Shown: positions 1 to 6,340 of the stretch, piece after piece | How positions within the stretch are numbered: position 1 is the first letter of the stretch | How the letters are laid out: every line of letters starts with the position of its first letter | From: a virus | IMG/VR virus record: IMGVR_UViG_3300042879_002873 | Location: 1-38,093 of that record | Direction: 5' to 3' (one strand) | DNA: 38,093 nucleotides | Position numbers and translations under genes: made by a program | Notes under the pieces: model-generated | Database searches by the model: none | Seen by the model: the letters and a program-made list of their open reading frames with translations, nothing else | What the model was told of the DNA's origin: nothing

Positions 1-321
1 CGCCAAACGGCCCTGCGCTACGGATGTGGACGCATTGGCTGACAATTCGTTGATGGCACCGCCCACCGGCGGGAAAACCAGCGCCGCAGTCGCGGTGCTG
101 ACATAGACATGCACAGACGTTCCAAGCGGTTGCGTTGAAGGCAGCAAGACCGCCGTTTGGCCCGAAGCAGTCGTCACTTGGTTGATCGTGCCGGTAAGCG
201 GCGTGGCGGTTGCCTGCGCCGTTGTCGCGCCCGCAACCGGCGCCGGGATCGTTTCGCCTGTCAGATTGGCAAGCGCTGATGGCATACCAAGGCCCATCAT
301 GTCAGAACCAAGACCGTTCAT
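1..321 (-). CDS. Small structural protein, partial (C-terminus off left edge)
   Basis: The frame starts at ATG 321 and stays open to position 1, giving the first 107 residues. It begins MNGLGSDMMGLGMPSALANL and continues as an Ala/Thr/Val-rich, probably beta-rich stretch. The complete homologue at the other end of the window is 123 residues, so only about 16 residues are missing. It sits between a coiled-coil head protein and the gp4-like tail adaptor on the circular map, which suggests a minor virion component. I do not recognise the family. The missing end is explained by the circular permutation and is not a broken gene. Confidence 0.7.
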   Translation of the reverse strand, partial: MNGLGSDMMGLGMPSALANLTGETIPAPVAGATTAQATATPLTGTINQVTTASGQTAVLLPSTQPLGTSVHVYVSTATAALVFPPVGGAINELSANASTSVAQGRLA

Positions 322-541
322 TGTATCAATCCTCTTCCTGCGCCGCCCGGCGACGCTTGGGGTTAGCGGCCAACTCCGCCTGCAATCGCTCAAGGGCCGC
401 TTTGAGCGTAGCAATCTCGTCAGTCTGCGCCTCAATCTGGCGCTGCATCTCATGCGCGCCTTTCATGTTTGACGCGGCATTAAGAAACGCTTTGGCGCGC
501 TCCACATAAGCCCGCCCGCCCATGCCCAGGCGCTTGATGCC
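1..541. repeat. Left copy of diverged terminal repeat
   Basis: This stretch aligns without gaps to 37553-38093. I count about 47 substitutions in 541 positions (roughly 91% identity). Many changes are at third codon positions of the two genes it covers, so both copies look like functional coding sequence. The simplest reading is that the window is a circular phage genome of about 37,552 bp whose two ends come from different strain variants. A true tandem duplication is the alternative. Confidence 0.85.
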
Positions 542-928
542 TTCTTCGCCAAGACCGGCAAGCTGCTCCACCGTATGCACCTTCAGGCCGCGCATCTGGT
601 CGCAAATTTGCGGGTCTTGGGGAAACATCACCGCAATCGGCGTGCCGTCCGGCACTTGTTCCTGTTGGTTTGCGTATGCCTGCCACTGGCGCGGAAAGCG
701 CATCCGGTCCAGATCGGTCACTTCGCGGATCATCTGATCACGTTCGCCTGGCTGGATGATTTTGATGTAATCGCGCTTTTCATAAATCGGGCGCCCAGCT
801 TCCTGTGACTTGAAGGGCTGATGTTCCGAATGCGCGTAAAACTCCACATAAAGCCGGGCATCGCTGCCCATGGATACCGTGCCGTCGGGGTGGACCGTTC
901 CACCCATAAGCGCGAAATCGTCTGACAT
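326..928 (-). CDS. Head-associated coiled-coil protein, 200 aa
   Basis: A 200-residue protein encoded just after the decoration gene. The N-terminal half is rich in aromatic and charged residues. Around residues 115-140 there is a helix-hairpin-helix-like stretch (VEQLAGLGEEGIKRLGMGG). The last 60 residues form a predicted coiled coil rich in Gln, Glu, Ala and Leu, ending in a basic RRRAAQEED tail. The start follows a Shine-Dalgarno-like AAGGA. Position among capsid genes suggests a head or portal-vertex accessory protein, but I do not recognise the family. Its C-terminal third recurs at 37878-38093, differing at few residues despite many silent changes. Confidence 0.75.
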   Translation of the reverse strand: MSDDFALMGGTVHPDGTVSMGSDARLYVEFYAHSEHQPFKSQEAGRPIYEKRDYIKIIQPGERDQMIREVTDLDRMRFPRQWQAYANQQEQVPDGTPIAVMFPQDPQICDQMRGLKVHTVEQLAGLGEEGIKRLGMGGRAYVERAKAFLNAASNMKGAHEMQRQIEAQTDEIATLKAALERLQAELAANPKRRRAAQEED

Positions 929-951
929 TGGTTGTTCCTTGAAAATGGAAG

Positions 952-974
952 GGGGCGGGCGATATGCCCGCCCC
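952..974 (-). terminator. GC-rich hairpin between decoration and head genes
   Basis: A perfect 9-bp stem (GGGGCGGGC / GCCCGCCCC) with a 5-base loop lies 7 bases past the stop codon of the decoration gene. It is not followed by a clean T-run in either direction. It may be a partial terminator or an mRNA-stabilising 3' structure that sets the ratio of capsid to downstream transcripts. Confidence 0.45.
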
Positions 975-980
975 GTCCCG

Positions 981-1502
981 TTAAAGCGTCACGTCCACGA
1001 AAGGATAATTTAGGACGCAAGCGGTGGCGGCGGTTGAGGCGCCGTTCGCCGTGGTCAGGTAAATGCCCTGCACCTGAAACGAACCGGCAGTGCCGTCATC
1101 GTCCAGCGCGCCGGCAGTCGCCGTGGTATTCAAGCGCGCATTGGCCGCCGCGCTCGCCAGAACGCGGGCGGTTGCCGTGCCTTTCACCTGAACCCAGCCG
1201 TAACCGACAACGGTGCCAGAAGTGCCAGGAATAGCGGCAACCGTCACCCCCACAATCTGGCCACGCGCGTCGTTTGAGGTGCTGAGTTCAGTCGCCGCAA
1301 AAGCAGCAGTCATGAAAACGACAGTGCCAACAGCCAAGGCGGCAGAAGCCGAATTGGACACGCAAACAAACTCACCGTTCAAGGCGGAATGAATGCGAGT
1401 GCCAACCGCGATTGGCGAAGCCGGGATTTCCAGCTTGGTGCTGTCAACCGTCCACACGTCGAACGGATTGACGCCTTCGATATGAGAGATCGAAAAAGAC
1501 AT
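981..1502 (-). CDS. Capsid decoration-like protein, 173 aa
   Basis: A 173-residue protein encoded 15 bases after the major capsid gene. The sequence is rich in Ala, Thr, Val and Gly with short alternating hydrophobic segments, consistent with a small beta-rich capsid-binding protein. It begins MSFSISHIEGVNPFDVWTVD. Placement directly downstream of the coat gene is typical of head decoration or cement proteins that bind the expanded shell. No catalytic motif is visible. The role rests on position and composition. Confidence 0.6.
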   Translation of the reverse strand: MSFSISHIEGVNPFDVWTVDSTKLEIPASPIAVGTRIHSALNGEFVCVSNSASAALAVGTVVFMTAAFAATELSTSNDARGQIVGVTVAAIPGTSGTVVGYGWVQVKGTATARVLASAAANARLNTTATAGALDDDGTAGSFQVQGIYLTTANGASTAATACVLNYPFVDVTL

Positions 1503-1517
1503 TGTGTTGCCCTCCTA

Positions 1518-2525
1518 TTAGGCGCGCAGCACGCCCTGCAGGCGCGCATTGGAAAGGGTCATGTTGCCAGCCCAGCCGATCAGCTTCACCATGGCATCCT
1601 GGTTCACGCTGAAACGGTCAGGATCAAGCGGGACCATGTTGCGGTCACGGTGCGGACGGTAATGGATGTAATTCGTATTCAGGAAATACATCCGATCAAC
1701 CGGCGCGCCGCCAACCCCACCGGGGTCAGTGCTGAAGCCCTGGAAGCCGCCGTCGAGCATCACGTCAATGCTACGGCCCGCGCCGTAGTATTTCAGTGCC
1801 GCAAAACCGGCGCCGGCGGTGCGCTCATCGGTCACGCGCTGGATGGCCTGGAGACTTTCCAGATACAACCGATAGTAATTGTTATCCGCAACAATCAGGT
1901 CGGTCCCGTCATTGCCGCGAACCAACTGGATGGCAACGCGGTTCATGTAGGACTGCACATTGGCGCTGGTCACAGCCGCGCCACCGTCAGAAACGGCGGA
2001 AAAGCTGATGTTGCGCCAAAACTGCCATGTGCCGCGGTCAATCCCGCCAATGGTGCCAGAACTTGGCGAATTGGCGATTAGCGCTTGCAGGCCGGTAATC
2101 TGGCCAGAAGCGGTGCCGTCAGAATAGATGTCCGAGGACAAGCTATTCATGAAAGTGCGCTCGGCGTTCGTGATGCGGCTGTCAAGCAAATCAATCACCG
2201 CCTCGCGTCCGCTGTTTTGCAGCATTTCAAGGCCGGAAATCGAAACCGCCACCGCCGCCTGGCGGATCGGGAACTCTGCCGCCGTCATGACGTCAGACGG
2301 CGCGATGTTCAGCACTTCATAGCCGGAATACCGGCGATAGGTGCCATTCATCGCGTATTCGATCTCCTGCACGATGGACCGGCCACCGGAGAAGGTCTTT
2401 ACCTTGCCGCGCTCGCGAAGGCGGTTCAGCAGGGCGTTGTTGCGGGATACGTTGTCGGCAAGTTTGCCGGAGCGGTTGCGAAGCGTGGTCGTCACGACTT
2501 CATTCAAGCCGGGGGATACGGCCAT
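1518..2525 (-). CDS. Major capsid protein
   Basis: A 335-residue protein that forms the icosahedral head. It starts MAVSPGLNEVVTTTLRNRSG and carries a helical segment with DNVSRNNALLNRLRERGKV, followed by alternating beta strands and a conserved-looking VSISGLEMLQNSGREAVIDL helix, as in HK97-fold coat proteins of short-tailed phages. A strong ribosome site (AGGAGA) precedes the ATG. It lies directly after the scaffold gene and before the decoration gene, the usual order in phage head operons. It has no N-terminal propeptide of the HK97 type, in keeping with a separate scaffold protein. Confidence 0.85.
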   Translation of the reverse strand: MAVSPGLNEVVTTTLRNRSGKLADNVSRNNALLNRLRERGKVKTFSGGRSIVQEIEYAMNGTYRRYSGYEVLNIAPSDVMTAAEFPIRQAAVAVSISGLEMLQNSGREAVIDLLDSRITNAERTFMNSLSSDIYSDGTASGQITGLQALIANSPSSGTIGGIDRGTWQFWRNISFSAVSDGGAAVTSANVQSYMNRVAIQLVRGNDGTDLIVADNNYYRLYLESLQAIQRVTDERTAGAGFAALKYYGAGRSIDVMLDGGFQGFSTDPGGVGGAPVDRMYFLNTNYIHYRPHRDRNMVPLDPDRFSVNQDAMVKLIGWAGNMTLSNARLQGVLRA

Positions 2526-2535
2526 GGGTTATCTC

Positions 2536-3585
2536 CTAAAAGGAAACGCTTGAAAACGCACGCACAAGCTCGTCGCGAACAGTGCCGGCAGTTGTCGCAT
2601 TGGTATTGACGCTCGGATTGCTTTTGATGCTGACAGCACGCTTTTTGGCATCCTCGGCGGCCTTGCGGGCCTCCGCGTCACGCTTGGCGTCGTCCGCTTT
2701 GCGTTGATCGGCCAAGATGCGCTCGCGCAGGTCGGGACGCGCCCAAACCGCCATGTCATAGGCATCCTTCAGGGACTTGGCTTCGCCAGCTTGTAGAAGA
2801 TTGCCCATGGTTACGCGCACTTGCTCAAAATGCGGATATGCCGCCGCGCCATCTGCCGCCTTCGTGCTTGCGAAGTCGGAAATAATGCGATGCTGTTCCG
2901 CCATTGTGTTGTCGTGCTGAATGCGCTGCTGTTGCGTCAGATAGCCCCGTAGCGTCGCCACTTCCTGCTGCAATTGCCCCAAGACGGGATCGGCAGACTG
3001 TAGCGGTGCTTGCGCGCCATTCGCAGGCGCAAGATTTGCGGGGTCCACACCATAGGAACGGGCAAGTTGGCGCAAGGCTTCGACCGGGTTTTCGTCAAGC
3101 GCGCGTTGGGCTTCAAACAGGACTTTCACCGCCTGTTCGGGCGCCATGCCTCGCCGCGAGATTTCCGTCTCGTATGCCTTCACCACTTCCCGCACCGGAT
3201 CTGGCGCGGTGTTGCCCATCGCAGGCTTGCCAACGGTAATCCGCCCCGCGTCCAAGTCCGCGCGCAACGCGTCTTGTGCAGCTTTGGGCAGGCGATCCCA
3301 GGCTAAGTTTGCGTCGGACGGCCATCCTTCGGGCGGTGCAACCTTTGCTTGGCTGCTGTCGCCTTCTGGCTGACGGGCTTCGTCCTTGGTTCCTTCCGCG
3401 TCGGGCGCTTGGCCTTCGGCGGGTTTTTCATCGGCGGCATAGCGACCTGCGTCATCGCGGCGCTCTTCCGGATCATTGGTTGCGGCGGGCGTGTCATCAC
3501 CGGCCACGCTTGAAAAGGCGGCTTCAATATCGGCGCGCACGTCATCGGCGGGCGCATCGGTTGCCCCGCTGTCCGAAAGTGTCAT
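2536..3585 (-). CDS. Scaffolding protein
   Basis: A 349-residue hydrophilic protein encoded immediately upstream of the coat gene. The N-terminal 80 residues are acidic and disordered (Asp/Glu/Ala/Pro). The middle contains helical segments and a coiled-coil stretch near residues 200-230. A Lys/Arg/Ala/Glu-rich helix (about residues 290-318) lies near the C-terminus. This acidic, helical pattern with a basic tail is typical of internal scaffolding proteins that co-assemble with coat protein and leave the procapsid. Sequence identity in this class is always low, so the call rests on composition and position. Confidence 0.8.
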   Translation of the reverse strand: MTLSDSGATDAPADDVRADIEAAFSSVAGDDTPAATNDPEERRDDAGRYAADEKPAEGQAPDAEGTKDEARQPEGDSSQAKVAPPEGWPSDANLAWDRLPKAAQDALRADLDAGRITVGKPAMGNTAPDPVREVVKAYETEISRRGMAPEQAVKVLFEAQRALDENPVEALRQLARSYGVDPANLAPANGAQAPLQSADPVLGQLQQEVATLRGYLTQQQRIQHDNTMAEQHRIISDFASTKAADGAAAYPHFEQVRVTMGNLLQAGEAKSLKDAYDMAVWARPDLRERILADQRKADDAKRDAEARKAAEDAKKRAVSIKSNPSVNTNATTAGTVRDELVRAFSSVSF

Positions 3586-3601
3586 GGGTTTGTCCTTTAG
3601 G

Positions 3602-3730
3602 TTATTTCAAGCCGGCGCCACGAACGCCCGCGTTATAGAGCAGCCGCAGCCGCTCAAAGAGATTGTCCTGATGTGCCGCGCGAATCATGGCGACGTAATC
3701 AGCCTTTGAGATCAACAGGTTTTCACTCAT
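3602..3730 (-). CDS. Small protein of head operon, 42 aa
   Basis: A 42-residue frame starting at ATG 3730 (MSENLLISKADYVAMIRAAH), overlapping the end of the preceding gene by 8 bases. It ends 16 bases before the scaffold start. The overlap and the gap-free fit between two confident genes support it as real. The protein looks helical and soluble. No function can be assigned. Confidence 0.55.
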   Translation of the reverse strand: MSENLLISKADYVAMIRAAHQDNLFERLRLLYNAGVRGAGLK

Positions 3731-4076
3731 AGATGCGCGTCTCCAAATTGGCCCCGTCAAGGCTTCCGGCACTCTCGACCGGCGGCGGCGTGTAGCCCTG
3801 TTCAAGCATCTGATAGGCCTGCGCCACGTCTTGCGCGACGCTGCCCATGTCATGCGCGGGCGCAGTCATGGCCGGCGCATCGTTGCCCATTTCGACCATC
3901 CCATGCTCGCGCGTGACGCGGCGGAAGGCGCTTTTGCTGTCCATCATCTCGCCCGTGGCGGGATGAAAGCAAGCGTTCATTGCGTCGGTCATAATGTAAG
4001 GCCCGACGCGCGGCGCGCGCTTGGCATTGGTAACGTCGCGCCATTGGCCGCCGTGCCAGATAAATTTGCGTGTCAT
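3723..4076 (-). CDS. Conserved phage head-region protein, 117 aa
   Basis: A 117-residue protein beginning MTRKFIWHGGQWRDVTNAKR. The middle contains the pattern DSKSAFRRVTREHGMVEMGND, which I recognise from a widespread small phage protein usually found between the portal and scaffold genes. Its function is not known to me. It overlaps both neighbours (ATGA at its start, 8 bases at its end), so it is translated within the head operon. Confidence 0.75.
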   Translation of the reverse strand: MTRKFIWHGGQWRDVTNAKRAPRVGPYIMTDAMNACFHPATGEMMDSKSAFRRVTREHGMVEMGNDAPAMTAPAHDMGSVAQDVAQAYQMLEQGYTPPPVESAGSLDGANLETRIYE

Positions 4077-4285
4077 GCGCGCTCCGCCTCGGCCAAAACG
4101 CGATCCATGGCGTCAACGCTTTTCATGGCATTTGCAAGGCGATTTGTAGCGCATTGCACATCTATAGCCGCCTTTACCATCGCTTCAGCCGTGCCTTCAG
4201 GATAATGGCGACCTTGCGCGGCGCGGTTGCGGATTGTCGTTTCTGCAACGATCCAACATTTGTTCGTAGAGTCTTCGTCGTCCAT
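4073..4285 (-). CDS. Hypothetical protein, 70 aa
   Basis: A 70-residue acidic-to-neutral helical protein (MDDEDSTNKCWIVAETTIRN). I chose ATG 4285 because an AGGG lies about 8 bases upstream. A GTG at 4291 that overlaps the preceding stop is the alternative and adds two residues. Its stop overlaps the next gene's ATG. No family is recognised. Its position implies co-expression with head genes. Confidence 0.55.
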   Translation of the reverse strand: MDDEDSTNKCWIVAETTIRNRAAQGRHYPEGTAEAMVKAAIDVQCATNRLANAMKSVDAMDRVLAEAERA

Positions 4286-4287
4286 TT

Positions 4288-4722
4288 TCACCCTATCAGC
4301 ATCAGCACGGTTTCATCATCATCAGCGTCGGCCTCCGCCCTCGCCTGAATGGCCGCGATGCGGGTTATCACTCGTTCAATCTGCGCCAGCGTTTCGGCCT
4401 GCCGGGCCAAGTCGCGCAGGCGTTGCACTTCCGCGCGGTAAGGCTCAGGCGCGGCTTGCGCGGCCTCTGCAATGGCTTGCCGCACTTCGGCGCGGGTTTC
4501 TGCCGCCGGTTCATCCACAAGCCCCAGGGCCGCGTCATATGCGGCGCCCAAGGCGTTGCGGAACGTGTCTTGCTCGTCGCGCTGCTGGTCGCGGCGCGCG
4601 GCCTGCAATTCCGCCAAGCGCGCTAGACGCTTGCGATCTTCCTTGGTGTAGAACCCGCCGCGCGTTTCAATAACGGGCGGCGGCGGTATTGCCCCTTGCG
4701 GCGCAAGAAGCGTTAGGAACAT
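4288..4722 (-). CDS. Coiled-coil protein of head operon, 144 aa
   Basis: A 144-residue, Ala/Arg/Glu-rich protein. After a Pro-rich N-terminus (residues 8-18) almost all the rest is predicted helix and coiled coil, for example around AEVQRLRDLARQAETLAQIE. It lies between a small unknown gene and the scaffold region. It could be a minor head protein or assembly factor. I do not recognise a family. Confidence 0.6.
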   Translation of the reverse strand: MFLTLLAPQGAIPPPPVIETRGGFYTKEDRKRLARLAELQAARRDQQRDEQDTFRNALGAAYDAALGLVDEPAAETRAEVRQAIAEAAQAAPEPYRAEVQRLRDLARQAETLAQIERVITRIAAIQARAEADADDDETVLMLIG

Positions 4723-4725
4723 GGG

Positions 4726-4902
4726 TTATTTGCCTTCAACGCCTGTGTTTTGCGGCGGCTCTGTGCCTGTTTCAACCGCGATAATGTTGTAGGGGTCATA
4801 GACTAGTTCATCATGCGGGTGCGGAAAGTCGTAAGGCCCCACGCCGTCCCAAACGATTTTTGCGATGCAAACGCCCGCGAGCATGACAGCATAGTAGCTC
4901 AT
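4726..4902 (-). CDS. Hypothetical small protein, 58 aa
   Basis: A 58-residue protein starting at ATG 4902, whose first base is the last base of the upstream stop (TGATG overlap). Residues 2-16 (SYYAVMLAGVCIAKI) are hydrophobic and could be a membrane segment or a buried strand. The rest is polar and Pro-rich. No function is evident. Coupled translation with the glycine-rich gene suggests it may assist that protein. Confidence 0.55.
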   Translation of the reverse strand: MSYYAVMLAGVCIAKIVWDGVGPYDFPHPHDELVYDPYNIIAVETGTEPPQNTGVEGK

Positions 4903-5837
4903 CAATAATACTCCACCACGATGCAAAGCCCGTCGCCACCATCGCCACCCGCGCCGGAGTCAGCGCCGTTGGTGGAAGCACCACCGCCACCGCCGCCCGC
5001 GCCGTAATTGCCACCATTGCCGCCCGCGCCGCCCGCGACCGTGCCAGCGGTATCGCCGGAAGCGCCACCGGCGCCAGACGTGCCGATGCCCTTCGTGATC
5101 TGCGCGCTGACAAGATAATCATTCAGCAATTGCAGCGCCCAGTTGTCTATCCCGTTCCCGCCAGGATTACCCGTGCCGCCGGTAGGGCCAGTATTTGCCG
5201 CTGATTGATTGCCGCTAATGTTATACGCCCGGCCACCGTCGCCGCCTTTGCCTGCGACATTGGCAGAAGAAATGCCGCCACCACCGCCGCCGCCGCCGGG
5301 GCCAACCGTTTCCATCGAGACCGCGCTGGCGTTAGCGCCGATGCCGCTCACCGGTCCGACGGCACCATTGACGCCCGCCACTGTTGGGAATTGCGGTGGG
5401 GTGGAGTTTGTAATCGAACCTCCCGCGCCGGCTGCTGATTGAGCCGTTCTGCCAGGACCACCGCCGGTGCCACCATCGGCGACTATCAATGATCCGAAAC
5501 TCGTATCCGTGCCGTTGGCACCTGCCTGCCCATCGGTGTTGTCGGTTGTGCGCGCCGCCCCGCCAAGGCCACCTGCGCCAATGGTAATCGTTTCGGTCGC
5601 GCCCAATTCATTAGCCATCAACCACCGCGTTGCGATTGCGCCACCGCCACCACCGGCGCCGCCTGTGCGAACAGCGCCAGCCGCACCGCGCCTGCCGCTG
5701 CCACCACCCGCAGCGGCACCGACGCAAACAACAAGGGCCATCTTCAAGCCGGGCTGCTTTACCCAGGTATCGCTGCTCGTGTATTCCCTGATGTTATAGC
5801 GCAGCCCATTCGGCCCGCGTGTGAGACTGCCGAACAT
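4902..5837 (-). CDS. Glycine-rich fibre or appendage protein, 311 aa
   Basis: A 311-residue protein. Residues about 10-40 resemble the entry strand of phage glycine-rich domains (TSSDTWVKQPGLKMALVVCV). Most of what follows is runs of Gly, Ala and Asn with short spacers (GGGGGG stretches near residue 185 and again near 285). Such glycine-rich domains occur at receptor-binding tips and tail fibres, and may form polyglycine-helix sandwiches. It overlaps both neighbours by a base or so. Its location between portal and scaffold is unusual for a fibre and suggests a head-fibre or an inserted module. Confidence 0.6.
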   Translation of the reverse strand: MFGSLTRGPNGLRYNIREYTSSDTWVKQPGLKMALVVCVGAAAGGGSGRRGAAGAVRTGGAGGGGGAIATRWLMANELGATETITIGAGGLGGAARTTDNTDGQAGANGTDTSFGSLIVADGGTGGGPGRTAQSAAGAGGSITNSTPPQFPTVAGVNGAVGPVSGIGANASAVSMETVGPGGGGGGGGISSANVAGKGGDGGRAYNISGNQSAANTGPTGGTGNPGGNGIDNWALQLLNDYLVSAQITKGIGTSGAGGASGDTAGTVAGGAGGNGGNYGAGGGGGGASTNGADSGAGGDGGDGLCIVVEYY

Positions 5838-6340
5838 CAGGCTACCAGCGCCTCGGCTTGGACAGTCACCTGCGTATTGCTGGTATCCACGCGCCGAACC
5901 TCGATCTGATTGGCGTTGCTGATCCCGACAATCAAGCGAGAGGCGCCAGACAGCACCTGCATCCCGTTGCCCGCGCCGCCGCGTCGGTATTCAATCGCAA
6001 CGCTAGTGCTGTTGGTAAGGTCCAGCGCATCGCAAACAGAAGAACCAAAGGCGGTCCAATTCGTGCCGGTTGCTGCGGTAGTGAGAGTCAGGATGGTTGC
6101 CGATACCGCCAGCGGCACGGAAACCGGCACTGCCGCCGCGCGAAGCTCCGCATCGGTCAAAGCGCCCGTTACTGCAATGCTACCTGGCGCCGTGATTGGT
6201 AAAGGATTGGACGTGCTTACATCAACCGCAACGCCATCACCGCCAACGCCTAGCTTCACCCGCTGATGAAGAACGCCCGCGATGTTGTCCGCCGCAACAA
6301 TAGCGCCAGTGCCTGGCGTGTAGCCGATATTATCTGACAT
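5837..6340 (-). CDS. Beta-rich virion appendage protein, 167 aa
   Basis: A 167-residue protein beginning MSDNIGYTPGTGAIVAADNI. The N-terminal part carries the pattern HQRVKLGVGGDGVAVDVSTS followed by NPLPI, common at the N-termini of phage head- or tail-attached appendage proteins. The rest is Thr/Val/Ala-rich and probably beta-sandwich. It is encoded directly after the portal, with overlapping stop and start, and directly before the glycine-rich protein. The two may form one appendage. Confidence 0.55.
   Translation of the reverse strand: MSDNIGYTPGTGAIVAADNIAGVLHQRVKLGVGGDGVAVDVSTSNPLPITAPGSIAVTGALTDAELRAAAVPVSVPLAVSATILTLTTAATGTNWTAFGSSVCDALDLTNSTSVAIEYRRGGAGNGMQVLSGASRLIVGISNANQIEVRRVDTSNTQVTVQAEALVA

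Noticed and set aside
1-541. Reading the end similarity as a classic direct terminal repeat of a T7-like phage
   Set aside because: Direct terminal repeats should be identical within one genome. About 9% divergence argues against this.
1389-2525. Plus-strand frames of up to 230 codons opposite the coat gene
   Set aside because: Antisense shadows of a confident coat gene, with His/Arg-rich low-information sequence.
5040-5710. Apparent tandem repeats in the glycine-rich gene as a mobile or satellite element
   Set aside because: They are explained by Gly/Ala codons of a glycine-rich fibre-type domain.
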